Assembly: GCA_029261815.1 (NCBI GenBank)
Contig: JAJDAQ010000069.1
Location: forward strand, 76,340-140,339
Length of the DNA: 64,000 nucleotides
Direction of reading: 5' to 3'
Source of the DNA: Deltaproteobacteria bacterium
GTDB taxonomy: Bacteria; Myxococcota_A; UBA9160; UBA6930
Positions 25,395-34,922 of the stretch are shown here, piece after piece. Each line of letters begins with the position of its first letter. The stretch's first letter is position 1. The notes below the pieces were generated by a model. That model did not search any database. It was not told the DNA's origin and saw only the letters and a list, made by a program, of their open reading frames with translations. The position numbers and the translations under genes are program-made.

Positions 25395-27304
25395 CACACG
25401 CCCCCGACGGGACGGTCTCCATCGATGAAGGCGCGATGCCAGAGCTCGAGGTTGAGAAGGCCCCAGACCTGGCGGCCGAACGGCCGCTCTGCGCTCACGA
25501 GATCCTCGACCGCCTTCATGTCATAGATGCCACGCTGACGCGCGCGGTCCGACAACAGATGGTCGGCGATGAAGTCCCGAAGCGGTCCGCGTACCCATTC
25601 CGCCAGCGGGACGGGAAAGCCCATCTTGTCCTTGCGCTCGAGGACCACAGAAGGCAGCAAGCGGCTCACGGCTTCGCGGAAGACACGTTTCGTATCGCCA
25701 CCCTGGAACCGGATGCTAGGCGGCATTCGTGTAATCAGCTCCGCGATGCGATGATCGAGGAGCGGAACGCGACTCTCGAGCGAAACGCTCATGCTGGTCC
25801 GGTCCTCGACTTGGAGAAGTGCCGGCAGCAGCGTCTTCAAGTCGAACTGCGTCATCTTGTTGAAGTAGGACTCGATATCCGGATGCTCCCAGGTCTGCTG
25901 GAAGGCGCCGAAGATTCGGTCCTGGCTGTCCTCGTTCCAGATCTCGGGCTGGTAGAGCGACTTGGCGTCCTCGGCTCTCCCGATCAGCCGGAAATAGCGC
26001 CGGTCCATGCTGTCGAAGAGCCCGTCCTTCCAGAACGACTGCAACATCGGTCGGTAGTTCTTCAGGAGGCCCAGGTTCGCCTGGATGTTGTCCCAGCCGA
26101 CGACGTAGTTGCCCGGCTCGACGTCGTCGAAGATCGCGCCCTTCAGGACCTGTTCGAGGTACGCGACCAGGTAGCGCGCGTAACCGCCGAAGAGTTCGTC
26201 GCCACCCTGGCCGCCAAGCACGACCTTGACGTGCTCGCGAGCGAGCTTCGAGACGCAGTATTGCGGAAAGAGGCCGGGACCCGCCGCGGGCTCGTCCATT
26301 GCGTAGACGAGCTTGGGCATCGCATCAGCGAACTCGAGAGCGGTGGGCCAGACCTCGTGGTGGACGGAGCCCACGTGTTCGGCCACCGCCTTGGCGTATG
26401 CGGTTTCGTCGTACTGCGGTCCGTCGCCGAACCCGCCGGTAAAGGTGTGGAAGTCTCCGCCGTACGGCTCGGAAGCGAGGCAGACGACGGTCGACGAGTC
26501 CATCCCGCCGGAGAGGTGCGCCCCCACGGGCACGTCGCTGCGTAGGCGCAGCCGGACCGAGTCCTGCAGCAAGAGGATGAGCTGCTCGCTGTACCAATCG
26601 GCGGTGTGGTGCGTGTCCACATCCCACCGGAAGTCCCAGTACTGGTCGATCTTCGGCGCCTTGTCACGGCCGGGGCAGAACGAGAGGGTGTGCCCGGGCT
26701 CGAGCTTCTGGACGTCCTTGAAGAGCGTGCGCTCCTGCAAGCAGAACTGGAAGTAGAGGTACTGCTCGAGACCCTCGGGGTCGGTCGAAGGAGTCGCCAA
26801 CCCACCGGAGAAGAGCGCCTTCGGCTCGCTCGCGAACGAGAGCTGCTTCCCGTCGAAGTGCCAGTAGAAGGGCTTGATCCCCACGCGGTCACGGGCCGCG
26901 AAGAGCCGACCCTTTCGGCTGTCCCAGATTGCGAACGCGAACATCCCATTCAGGCGATCGAGCATCGCCTCGCCGTGCTCTTCATAGAGATGGACGAGGA
27001 CTTCGGTATCCGAGTGGGTCTTGAACTGGTGCCGCTGCTGCAATTCGCGACGCAGTTCGAGGTAGTTGTAGATCTCGCCGTTGAAGACGATCTGGATCGA
27101 GCCGTCCTCGTTCCCCATCGGCTGCTTGCCCGACTCGATGTCGATGATCGAGAGTCGCGCGTGTCCGAGTGCAGCTGGGCCGTCGAGGTAGATCCCACGA
27201 TCGTCGGGTCCCCGATGGTTGAGGCTATGCACCATGCGTTCGAGCGCATCGCGATCGGGGCGCCCAGTGGGATCCCGATGGATGATACCGGCGATGCCAC
27301 ACAT
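25394..27304 (-). CDS. asnB: Glutamine-dependent asparagine synthetase-like amidotransferase
   Basis: 636-residue class II amidotransferase. The N-terminal Cys2 nucleophile (MCGIAGI), NHRGPDD, VFNGEIYNY and SDTEVLVHLYEEHG make up the glutaminase domain (1 to about 210). The synthetase domain has the PP-loop SGGMDSSTVV (about 258) and VLGGQGGDELFGGY. The usual reaction is Asp to Asn. Members in surface-glycan loci often amidate uronic acids or other carboxylates instead, which would suit a glucuronate-type sugar made here; that is inference. It overlaps both neighbours by one base. Confidence 0.92.
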   Translation of the reverse strand: MCGIAGIIHRDPTGRPDRDALERMVHSLNHRGPDDRGIYLDGPAALGHARLSIIDIESGKQPMGNEDGSIQIVFNGEIYNYLELRRELQQRHQFKTHSDTEVLVHLYEEHGEAMLDRLNGMFAFAIWDSRKGRLFAARDRVGIKPFYWHFDGKQLSFASEPKALFSGGLATPSTDPEGLEQYLYFQFCLQERTLFKDVQKLEPGHTLSFCPGRDKAPKIDQYWDFRWDVDTHHTADWYSEQLILLLQDSVRLRLRSDVPVGAHLSGGMDSSTVVCLASEPYGGDFHTFTGGFGDGPQYDETAYAKAVAEHVGSVHHEVWPTALEFADAMPKLVYAMDEPAAGPGLFPQYCVSKLAREHVKVVLGGQGGDELFGGYARYLVAYLEQVLKGAIFDDVEPGNYVVGWDNIQANLGLLKNYRPMLQSFWKDGLFDSMDRRYFRLIGRAEDAKSLYQPEIWNEDSQDRIFGAFQQTWEHPDIESYFNKMTQFDLKTLLPALLQVEDRTSMSVSLESRVPLLDHRIAELITRMPPSIRFQGGDTKRVFREAVSRLLPSVVLERKDKMGFPVPLAEWVRGPLRDFIADHLLSDRARQRGIYDMKAVEDLVSAERPFGRQVWGLLNLELWHRAFIDGDRPVGGV

Positions 27305-28149
27305 CAGTCGTTGCCAGCGCCGGCTGCGGGTTCGCGAAGCGTGCCATCATCCGCGTAGACGCGCTTCGCGCGCTCGGCCGCGGCTTCTTGCCAGCGCTTG
27401 CCTTCCGCACCCCAGGGACGAATGTACTTCGCGATCAGCACGAAGTAACCCATCGTGGTGATTGACGTGGCGACCTTCGAATCTGAAGGCTTGCGGTCGT
27501 AGCGCAGCACGAAGCCGATCTCGGCGACCCGCGCCTTCATCATCTTGAGTTTGATGATCTTCTCGACGGTGCCGGTGAAGCCCAGGCCCTTCAAGTCGAT
27601 GAACTTGTTGCCGTAGATGGCGAGTGCGTCCTGGATGAGACTGACGCGGTAGCCGCGAAAACCCGAGGTGTACTCCCAAATGTCCTTCATCGGAAAGACG
27701 ACCTTCATCAGCAAGTTGGCACCGCGGCTGAGCGTTCGTCTGTACCAATCGACGCCCACCTGTCCGCCGCCCGGCGCATAACGAGATGCGATCACGGCTT
27801 CGTAGCCCGCGTCGATCTTCTCCTTCATCGCGAGGATGTAGCTTGGGTCGTGCGTGTCGTCGCAGTCCATGCGCACGACGATGTCTTCGGGCGAGCCATG
27901 GTCGGCCACGTACTCGAAGCCATCGCGCGCGGTCTCGCCCAGGCCCCGGTTGTACCGATGCGTGATCGTGTCGACCGGATACCGCTGCTTGAGCTCGTCT
28001 GCGAGACGCGCGGTGTCGTCCGAGCTCCCGTCGTTCACGACGACGACTCTGTACGGCAGCTGGGCTGATGCCAGCACACTGTCGATCCGTTCGAGCAGGG
28101 GCGGCAGTGCCAGCTCCTCGTTGAACGCCGGAAGCATTACCCAAATCAT
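27304..28149 (-). CDS. Glycosyltransferase family 2, polyprenyl-phosphate sugar synthase-like
   Basis: 281 residues. The GT-A fold is clear: LPAFNEELALPPLLERI, VVVNDGSSDDT, the DxD-type MDCDDTHDP (about residue 92) and SGFRGYRVSL. The dolichol-phosphate mannosyltransferase-like end (RYDRKPSDSKV) is followed by a possible membrane segment (about 245-262). Such enzymes transfer a sugar from a nucleotide to polyprenyl phosphate, giving the donor used by GT39-type membrane transferases, two of which are in this locus. Start ATG 28149 overlaps the upstream stop by 4 bases; the next gene overlaps by 1. Confidence 0.88.
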   Translation of the reverse strand: MIWVMLPAFNEELALPPLLERIDSVLASAQLPYRVVVVNDGSSDDTARLADELKQRYPVDTITHRYNRGLGETARDGFEYVADHGSPEDIVVRMDCDDTHDPSYILAMKEKIDAGYEAVIASRYAPGGGQVGVDWYRRTLSRGANLLMKVVFPMKDIWEYTSGFRGYRVSLIQDALAIYGNKFIDLKGLGFTGTVEKIIKLKMMKARVAEIGFVLRYDRKPSDSKVATSITTMGYFVLIAKYIRPWGAEGKRWQEAAAERAKRVYADDGTLREPAAGAGND

Positions 28150-29870
28150 TTCAGGATCTCCGTGGTCGTGGTGGCCCCGTTGCGTTGAGCCGGGGCTTCG
28201 CCGTCGCCATCTCCGGGACTCGACCCCGGATGCGCTCCGGGCCCGAAGCACGTCCGATGAGTGACCGCTCCCCCACGGACGAGTTCCGCGTGGAGAGTGG
28301 CCGTGTCCGGCGTCGCGGTGACGTCGAGTTCGGAAGGATGGAAGTATCGAGCGGAACCCATGTGAATGGAAGTGAATTCGCGTACGACTTGCGCACGCGT
28401 GAACCCCTTTGAAGAGGTGGAAACAACACGATCAAGAATCTCCACTTCGGTCGAACCGAAGCGGAACTTTCGCTCCAGACGATGCGGGCCGTGCTCTATG
28501 TGCGTGATCAGTCGGCCCACGATCCAGCCCCGTATCCGCGTCGCGAGCGCCGGAATGCGAAAGACCGTGAGATTGGCGATGCGGAGTAACAGGAAACGAA
28601 ACGGCGTCGGCATTGGAAGGTCGACCCGCGTGAAGTGCGTTCTGCAGCGTAGGCCCGACTCTTCGGTGACTTCTCCGGGCTCCGCAACGCCAAGTCGCTG
28701 CGATGCCCAGCGCGTCTTGCCCTCCCACAACAGCCATCCGGCGTCCTGGTGAAGCAGCCGGCCGTCTCGATCATGAAACCGACAGACGCCGCCCTTCGCC
28801 GACGAAACGACGCCGTAGTAGGCCTGCGTCCCGACCGCGTGCAATCCCGCCCGGTCAAAGTCGATCTGACCCCGCAGCGCCTCACACGGAAGCGCCGGCA
28901 GCGCCCGATTCGAATCCTCGACCGTCGCGGCTTCGACATAGCCATGCAACAACGGTGGCAGGTTCAGCGGGTCCACCATGTCGAGCGTGGTGACGGCATG
29001 ACCGTCGAACCGCTGTGTCACGAATGCCAGGATCGCGGCGGCCTCCGGTATCTTGGCGGCCAACAGCGCGAGGCCGCCCGGATGGAACACATGTGTGTGT
29101 CGACTTCCGTAGACACCGCCGACACTCCCGTCCGGGTGCACGCAATGGGCCAGGAAGTGCACTGAACTCCGAAGTGCCGAGAGCAACAGGTCCGACGGCT
29201 TCCGCCTCCAGAGCAGTGCGAGGTAGAAGAGGCCGAGCGTTTCATATCCGGGGTCGGCCCCTCCGTACTCCTCGAAGGGCCCGTCGGAGAACTGCCGCGC
29301 CAGGATCTGCTCGACGATCTCGTCCGATGCGCGCTCGAAGCGCCCGTCACCGAGTCGGTCCGCGACGCGCGCGAACGCGTATGCCACCAGGGCCTGGTGG
29401 TTCGAGATGAACGCGTAGTCTTCTTCGCTTCGAAGGCCAAACTCGGCCGCCTTGCGAACCGCTGCGTCGATCGTGCCGGACAGCGATGCATCCACCACCG
29501 GCGCCGCTTCGATGAGCGCAAACGCCATCGCCATCGTCACACCGTGGTCGGCCGCATTGGGTGCGACAGAGTCGAACCCTCCGTCGCGTCGCTGTGTCAA
29601 CAGGATTCGCTGGACAGCGCCTTCTATCCAACTAGCAAGCCGTTCACTTCCGACATAGGAGCTGTCCGGAATCGCGCCCTGATGGAGGCGCGCCAGCGGC
29701 ACCACCGCGTATTGGAGCATCGTGACCGGGAAGTCGCGTAGCTTCCATCCCCAGTAGTCGCGGTCGAAGCTACCGAAGGACTCTGAGGCAGGTTCCCGGT
29801 CGAGCGTGGCGAGCAGGCGCGGAACCTGGGCCAGGGCCAAACGTCCAAGGCGTCCTTGGAGATCACTCAC
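28146..29870 (-). CDS. Unrecognised toroid/beta two-part protein, possibly heparinase-II/III-like
   Basis: 574 residues; no firm family match. Residues about 1-330 are helical with spaced QRRDGGFDSV, EEYGGADPGYETLG and HTHVFHPGGLALL segments, as in alpha/alpha-toroid enzymes (heparinase II/III, alginate lyases, terpene cyclases). Residues about 340-555 look beta-rich (YYGVVSSAKGGVCRF, HQDAGWLLWEGK). That order resembles polysaccharide lyases, but I cannot identify catalytic residues. No signal peptide is seen, which argues against a periplasmic lyase. Start GTG 29870 overlaps the formyltransferase stop (GTGA) and its own stop overlaps the GT2 start. Confidence 0.65.
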   Translation of the reverse strand: MSDLQGRLGRLALAQVPRLLATLDREPASESFGSFDRDYWGWKLRDFPVTMLQYAVVPLARLHQGAIPDSSYVGSERLASWIEGAVQRILLTQRRDGGFDSVAPNAADHGVTMAMAFALIEAAPVVDASLSGTIDAAVRKAAEFGLRSEEDYAFISNHQALVAYAFARVADRLGDGRFERASDEIVEQILARQFSDGPFEEYGGADPGYETLGLFYLALLWRRKPSDLLLSALRSSVHFLAHCVHPDGSVGGVYGSRHTHVFHPGGLALLAAKIPEAAAILAFVTQRFDGHAVTTLDMVDPLNLPPLLHGYVEAATVEDSNRALPALPCEALRGQIDFDRAGLHAVGTQAYYGVVSSAKGGVCRFHDRDGRLLHQDAGWLLWEGKTRWASQRLGVAEPGEVTEESGLRCRTHFTRVDLPMPTPFRFLLLRIANLTVFRIPALATRIRGWIVGRLITHIEHGPHRLERKFRFGSTEVEILDRVVSTSSKGFTRAQVVREFTSIHMGSARYFHPSELDVTATPDTATLHAELVRGGAVTHRTCFGPGAHPGSSPGDGDGEAPAQRNGATTTTEILK

Positions 29871-30616
29871 AGGCGCGAGCCTCCGCGCGGCGGTTTCGGG
29901 TCATAGCTCGCGCCCGCCGCGGGCTGGGGCCACGGCGTGAGGGTGCCATCCAGGAGCCCGCTCAACACGTCCGGGGTCATGCGTGCGGCAAGTTCGGCCG
30001 ACTGCCGAAGCAGCGTGCGCTCGTCGCTTCCCTCGGCGATGTCGAAGCCCTCCTGCGCGAGCAGGTCGCCAGTGTCGATACCTTCGTCGATCAGGTGAAA
30101 CGTAACGCCGCTACGGGAATCGCCGTGTCTCACCGCCCAGTAGTAGGGGTTTGAGCCCCGGCGCGCCGGCAAAAGAGATGGGTGGACATTCACACAGGCC
30201 AGTCGCGGAATCGCCAGCACCGCCGGCTTGAGGATCTGATCGAAAGCCGCGATGAGCAGTACATCGGGCGCGAAGTCCGCGATCGCTTTGCGCGTCGAGG
30301 GAGCATTGATGCTCGCTCCCGGAACGATGCGGACACCCAGGGTCTGTGCGGCCTCGTTCAGCGACGCGGCCCCTTGGAGCGGGATCCCCACGGCGCGAAG
30401 CCCCGTCCGTGTGCGGGCGCGAACCAGACGCCAGCCACCCCGCCAGATCGTGCCCGGCCCATCGTTGCGCCAGGTGCGTTGCAAGGTCTTCCAGAACCCT
30501 CGACGCACGGGCTGGCTCGCGAGTAACCCAAGCTCGAACTTTCTGGCTTCCGCGAGTGCCGCGAAGACCGCGAGTGAAAGCGGGTTCAGCTCACTTCCAA
30601 CGAAGAGGACGCGCAC
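29867..30616 (-). CDS. Formyltransferase-fold protein (sugar N-formyltransferase candidate)
   Basis: 249 residues of the methionyl-tRNA/GART formyltransferase fold, without the extra tRNA-binding C-terminal domain. The conserved core is VNVHPSLLPARRGSNPYYWA (Asn and His of the active site) followed by HLIDEGIDTGDLL (Asp). Members in glycan loci transfer formyl from N10-formyl-THF to an amino sugar. With aminotransferase and deacetylases that make free amines in the same locus, an N-formylated sugar is a plausible product. GTG 30616 starts 3 bases after the GT39 stop, the only non-overlapping junction of the operon. Confidence 0.82.
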   Translation of the reverse strand: MRVLFVGSELNPLSLAVFAALAEARKFELGLLASQPVRRGFWKTLQRTWRNDGPGTIWRGGWRLVRARTRTGLRAVGIPLQGAASLNEAAQTLGVRIVPGASINAPSTRKAIADFAPDVLLIAAFDQILKPAVLAIPRLACVNVHPSLLPARRGSNPYYWAVRHGDSRSGVTFHLIDEGIDTGDLLAQEGFDIAEGSDERTLLRQSAELAARMTPDVLSGLLDGTLTPWPQPAAGASYDPKPPRGGSRL

Positions 30617-30619
30617 GGC

Positions 30620-32404
30620 TCAGGACTCCTGGCCACGCAGCGCAAGCGGCCACGGCTCGTTCAGACGACCAGGCTTCGGGTAGTGGGGAGCCGTTTTCCA
30701 TGGCGTCAGCGCCGGAAGCCCAAGCGCCAGGTCCTCGCGCACGAAGATCTGGACCGGGGGATTCACCGTCGCATAGGTCAGGAAGGGGCGCGGCAACCAG
30801 GGCAACAGACGCGGCGACTGGAACTGGGCCACGAGGCGGTAGCCGGAGCCCTCGCGAGCAAGTCGCAGGTATTCGTCATGAGGGAGATAGGGGCTGTGGA
30901 TGGAAAGGGGCCCTTCGCGCCACTGCACACGTTGTCGATACTCGTCCGTGTCCTCGGGCCCGAGCAACAACCACTCGGGACGTTCTCGCTCGAGGGTCGG
31001 GGCGGCGTCTGCCGCGTATTCGACCTGCACCAGGCCGACACCATCGGGCAGGTGGGGGAGCTTCAACGCTGCCCCGAAATAGGCCGCGCGCTCTCCGGCC
31101 ACCATTCGATCCTCAAGCCACTCGGTCGCCGCGTGGCGGCTGTCATTGCGCATATCATGGGTCAGGTCGATCGCGCGAAGGGTCGGAACGACGAGCAAGG
31201 CCGCGACCACTGCGAGCGCCGCGGTGCTCCAGCGCGACTGATCGATGAAATGGCCGGCCAGCTGCCCGGCGAACAGGTACAGGACTGCGGCGAGCGCGAG
31301 CACGTAGTGGATTCGACTGAAGCCCACGAGAAGCAGCATGTAGAAGAAACCGACGGCACTCAGCCCAAGGACGAGGAAGCGGGGCCGGGTTCGCGCCACG
31401 AACGCGATGCCGGCAGCCGACACTGCGAGCCAGGCCCAGGTCATGGCGTCCGAGAGATGGAAGAACAGATCCACCGTCTGCTGCCATTGTCCCGCAAGGC
31501 CGCCCGGGTGGCGCAGGTAGCCAGGGCCACCGACGCTGCCCGAGCCCGCCGCAACCAGCAGTTCCAGATGCTTCAGAAAACGCTCGGGGTCGAGCCAGAT
31601 TCCGTGCCAGAGCACGAAGACGCCGGCGAAGACCGCGCCTGACCAGAGGATGTCGACCACGCGCTCGCGCAGCGGTCGCTCGCTCCTGGCCAGCAGCGCG
31701 ATGCTGAGCAGCACGGGAACGACCAGAAAGAACGATCCGAGCGATTGTTCCTTGGTTCCGCTCGCGGCCGCGATGGCGGCTCCCAGCAGGCAGCCGGGAA
31801 GTCGCTTGTACCCGTCGCGCAGGATCCAGGCGGTCGCCGCCAATCCGACGCATGTCCACATCAGGACCCCCGCGTCCGGATTGCCGGCGCGGGCGTAGTA
31901 GAGGAATGGAAACGTCAGCAGCAGTCCCACCGCTGACACTGCGCCACCGGCGCGCGAACCCATGCAGCGGCCCGCCGCATAGAGGGCCAGGATGGCGATC
32001 ACGGCCATCGTTGCGTTGACGCCGCGGCCTACCCAGGAAAGCAACCGGACGGTCCCAACCGGGTCTTCGAGACCGAATGGGAACTCCCCACTCGGCGACT
32101 CGATGCCGCCCGTCGCATAGACGGCGGCCATGACGGGGGCATAGAACGCGGCCCAGACGAGATGCTGGCCCAACGGGTAGGCGTAGTTCCGGTTGGGTGG
32201 CGACCCAAAGAGCGAGTCGTGCATCTCGGCCAACGTCGCCATCGGCACCTGATCGTCGTTTCCCCAGCCATGCAAACGGTCCGGGTGGTTCACATGCGGA
32301 ATCCCCCAGCCGAGGCCCGGGAGAATCGCGAGGTACGCCACGAACACGAGCGGCGCCGTGATCCGGAGGTCAGCATTCGCAGCCCAGCGACGCAGTCGGT
32401 CCAT
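30620..32404 (-). CDS. GT39/PMT-like membrane glycosyltransferase
   Basis: 594-residue integral membrane protein with about 11-12 helices in the N-terminal two thirds and a soluble C-terminal part (about 430-594). The first loop has PHVNHPDRLHGWGNDDQ, where acidic residues fit the catalytic loop of GT-C enzymes. These use polyprenyl-phosphate sugars to glycosylate lipids or proteins on the outer face of the inner membrane. Start ATG 32404 overlaps the FemAB-like stop by one base (TGATG); the longer upstream frame lies inside that gene. The acceptor is unknown. Confidence 0.78.
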   Translation of the reverse strand: MDRLRRWAANADLRITAPLVFVAYLAILPGLGWGIPHVNHPDRLHGWGNDDQVPMATLAEMHDSLFGSPPNRNYAYPLGQHLVWAAFYAPVMAAVYATGGIESPSGEFPFGLEDPVGTVRLLSWVGRGVNATMAVIAILALYAAGRCMGSRAGGAVSAVGLLLTFPFLYYARAGNPDAGVLMWTCVGLAATAWILRDGYKRLPGCLLGAAIAAASGTKEQSLGSFFLVVPVLLSIALLARSERPLRERVVDILWSGAVFAGVFVLWHGIWLDPERFLKHLELLVAAGSGSVGGPGYLRHPGGLAGQWQQTVDLFFHLSDAMTWAWLAVSAAGIAFVARTRPRFLVLGLSAVGFFYMLLLVGFSRIHYVLALAAVLYLFAGQLAGHFIDQSRWSTAALAVVAALLVVPTLRAIDLTHDMRNDSRHAATEWLEDRMVAGERAAYFGAALKLPHLPDGVGLVQVEYAADAAPTLERERPEWLLLGPEDTDEYRQRVQWREGPLSIHSPYLPHDEYLRLAREGSGYRLVAQFQSPRLLPWLPRPFLTYATVNPPVQIFVREDLALGLPALTPWKTAPHYPKPGRLNEPWPLALRGQES

Positions 32405-33471
32405 CAACTCAGTTGCCGCGTCACGTAGGCACCGAGCGGACGCGCGATGACATGCGGGAGTTTGCTCCACACCGAACGCACCAGGTCGTAGCGCGGACCG
32501 CTCGAATCGAAGTCGGGCGCATCCCCGCCATCGGGCAGGTAGTAGTGCCAGTGCATTCGACGTTGCACGCCATTCCAACGGCTCTTGAAGAAGAGCAGAC
32601 TCTCCTGGCGTTCCGAGTCCGCGCCGAAGTCATAGGTCTCGAAGCCGCCCGCCAATGCACGTTCCATCGAGGTCCAGAAAATCAGCTCGTTCGCGTAGAG
32701 CTTCTGCGTGACGTACTGGGGCGCGGCGTAGGCCGGGACGAAGCGCTTCTTCGAGTAGAAACTGATGAGGCCGTGGACCGGCGCGCCGTCGTGATGCGCC
32801 AACAGCAACTCGCCGAGGCCGGGCTCTACGATATGTCGGTGGATGGCCGCAAAGAGGTCCCAGGAAAACGGTGGGATGCCCATGCGACAGCGCGTCTTCA
32901 CGAAGAGTTCGTGAAATGCCCGCATCCCTTCCAGGCTCGTATCCGACCTGATCTCCACACCGTTCTTGCGCGCCTTGTTGATCGACCAACGCAGTGACTT
33001 GCGATTCAGGGCGCCCCAGACCGCGTCGTGTCCGGGCGTGAGATCGACCTGGGTCGTGACCCAACCACTGCCGACTTTCCAATCGGCGCCCGCGGTCCAG
33101 GCCTCCGGCATCGGATCGAGGCGCTTGATCTCGAGATACTTCGCGTGTGACGAATCCGCGAGATCGCGTGCGGCCTTCAACAGGGCATGGGCGGCTTCAT
33201 CACTCGTGGCGACCACGCCGCCGCGATCGCGCATCGGGACCGAAACGAGGCGACGACCGAACAGGCCCGTCACTTCGAACAACGGCAGCACTCCCACGAC
33301 TGCATCGGTGGAATCGATCGCGCACAGATGTCGCGCGGTATGGCCGAAGGCCTCTTCCGTGACGCGCTTCCATGCGAGGCCCTGATAGAGACCGGCCTCC
33401 GCCTGTTCGGCAACGAAGGATCCCCACTCGGCTTCGTGGCGGGGGGTCAGCGCTTCGACGCGCACACTCAA
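32404..33471 (-). CDS. FemAB/GNAT-type acyltransferase of glycan locus
   Basis: 355 residues of the FemAB-like acetyltransferase fold (BioF2/Acetyltransf_6 type). Recognisable segments are YLEIKRLDPMP, RWSINKARKNGVEI, KTRCRMGIPPFSWDLF and YDFGADSERQESLLFFKSRW. Such proteins are frequent in exopolysaccharide and PEP-CTERM loci and are thought to add an aminoacyl or acyl group to the glycan. The start is uncertain: TTG 33471 gives a 4-base overlap with the upstream stop and a GGAG at 8 bases; GTG 33465 would shorten it by two residues. No ATG fits. Confidence 0.8.
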   Translation of the reverse strand: MSVRVEALTPRHEAEWGSFVAEQAEAGLYQGLAWKRVTEEAFGHTARHLCAIDSTDAVVGVLPLFEVTGLFGRRLVSVPMRDRGGVVATSDEAAHALLKAARDLADSSHAKYLEIKRLDPMPEAWTAGADWKVGSGWVTTQVDLTPGHDAVWGALNRKSLRWSINKARKNGVEIRSDTSLEGMRAFHELFVKTRCRMGIPPFSWDLFAAIHRHIVEPGLGELLLAHHDGAPVHGLISFYSKKRFVPAYAAPQYVTQKLYANELIFWTSMERALAGGFETYDFGADSERQESLLFFKSRWNGVQRRMHWHYYLPDGGDAPDFDSSGPRYDLVRSVWSKLPHVIARPLGAYVTRQLS

Positions 33472-34922
33472 ACCGTCGTCTCCAATTCCACCGACCCAAT
33501 GGCGGCCAGTCGTTTCTGATGGGCGCGCCACGCATCCGCCACTCGCCCCGGGGTCGTTCCGACCATATCGGCCGGACGGGCACCGGGCAGGAACCCGCGC
33601 AGCCAGCGGCCCCAGCGGGGGAAGAACGCTTCGTTCATGCCGCGTACGTGGTAGTCGAGAACGGCGACACCGCCGCTGTCGTGGACATCCTCGAGGAGCT
33701 GTCGCGCATGGGTTTCCGGGGACTCGATTCCGGTGTCTGCCAGACGCCCGTCGTAATGATCGTCCATCCAAGCGGGCGGGATCTCGATCAGATCCACCGC
33801 CTCGCGCCGACCCGGGTGCCATGGCTGGAAGGGATGACAGGTCCCCCGCCGGAAACCCGGCATGCGTTCAAATGCGAGCGACGAATCATAGGTGAAGCCG
33901 GCGCGGGCCAATGCGTCGAGCGTGTCGTGGGGCGCCGTTGGACGAAGTCGCCAGTAGTGCTGACGATTTCCCGCGATCGGGGCGCCGACGACGGACTCGA
34001 TCCGAGCCTTCTCCTCAGCAAATCGGCCAGGCTCATCGCTTGAGCGGAACGACGCGTGCAGGCCGATCTCACAACCCCGTTCGAGTAGCCCGGCGATGAG
34101 GCTGCGGTAACGCGGCGAATCGACCTCGTAGAATGCATCCGGATCCCCGGTGGCATAACGAACCAACGACCCGCGGCGCGCCATGAAGTAGAAAGTCGAA
34201 GCGGAACCCAGCGTCGACGACAGTTCGCACCACTGGTCGAAGCACCAGAACGGATCCGACGCAGAGAGGATCTGGCGCGCCAGGCGCGGCCTGCGGAGCA
34301 GCTCGATCCCGCGCACGATCTCCGGGTAGTCGACGTCGTGCGAGAGGGCGATGCCACTCTTGTCGTCAGAGAATCGAAGGGAAGGTAGGCCCGCCGCTTC
34401 GAGTCTTTCCCGCAGTGCGGCCGCCCACAGCGAGACCCAGGGACGACCGGCCAGGTCGCTAGTTCGCAGGAAGGAGCCCTCCAGCGAGAGATTGTCGACG
34501 CGGTCCCGGGGATAGTGGCATTCCCGCGCACCGGACAACGACCAGAAGGCCGCGTACACGGCATCCGTCCCGTGCCGCATGCAACCGTCCACCACGACCG
34601 GCGGCGTGATCTGTTCGCCCGCGAAGCCCAGTACGGGCAAGCCGTCGTGCAGGACCCAGCCGGTCGGTTCTTCGTCGGCCGCCGCATCGAAGGCGCGACC
34701 CGACCAGGGGATGGTGATGTGGCGTGCCGTTCCCGCGTTCGCTGGGCCGTAGAAGATGTCGACGCCCTGCAACGCATCGCCGCGCACCCAACGTGTCGCG
34801 TAACCGGCGATCGCGAGCACAGTGTCGAGCGTGTACCGGACCTCAGGGAGCCAGCGGAGCAGCGGCTCTCCGACGCAGATCGAAACGACGGACGGCGCCA
34901 TTCGCGTGTCGGTCTCCTTCAC
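33468..34922 (-). CDS. Polysaccharide deacetylase family protein with N-terminal DUF7033-like domain
   Basis: 484 residues. The N-terminal half (about 1-190) lacks a known fold beyond resemblance to the DUF7033 region found before some deacetylases. The second half carries the deacetylase signature: LSHDVDYPE (Asp pair, about 201), EIGLHASFRS (His motif, about 297), GNRQHYWRLRPT and FTYDSSLAF, then IEIPPAWMDD. It would deacetylate a sugar of the glycan. Start GTG 34922 is preceded by GGAGGGGCGG; ATG 34901 is an alternative seven codons in. It is the first gene of the ten-gene operon. Confidence 0.82.
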   Translation of the reverse strand: MKETDTRMAPSVVSICVGEPLLRWLPEVRYTLDTVLAIAGYATRWVRGDALQGVDIFYGPANAGTARHITIPWSGRAFDAAADEEPTGWVLHDGLPVLGFAGEQITPPVVVDGCMRHGTDAVYAAFWSLSGARECHYPRDRVDNLSLEGSFLRTSDLAGRPWVSLWAAALRERLEAAGLPSLRFSDDKSGIALSHDVDYPEIVRGIELLRRPRLARQILSASDPFWCFDQWCELSSTLGSASTFYFMARRGSLVRYATGDPDAFYEVDSPRYRSLIAGLLERGCEIGLHASFRSSDEPGRFAEEKARIESVVGAPIAGNRQHYWRLRPTAPHDTLDALARAGFTYDSSLAFERMPGFRRGTCHPFQPWHPGRREAVDLIEIPPAWMDDHYDGRLADTGIESPETHARQLLEDVHDSGGVAVLDYHVRGMNEAFFPRWGRWLRGFLPGARPADMVGTTPGRVADAWRAHQKRLAAIGSVELETTV

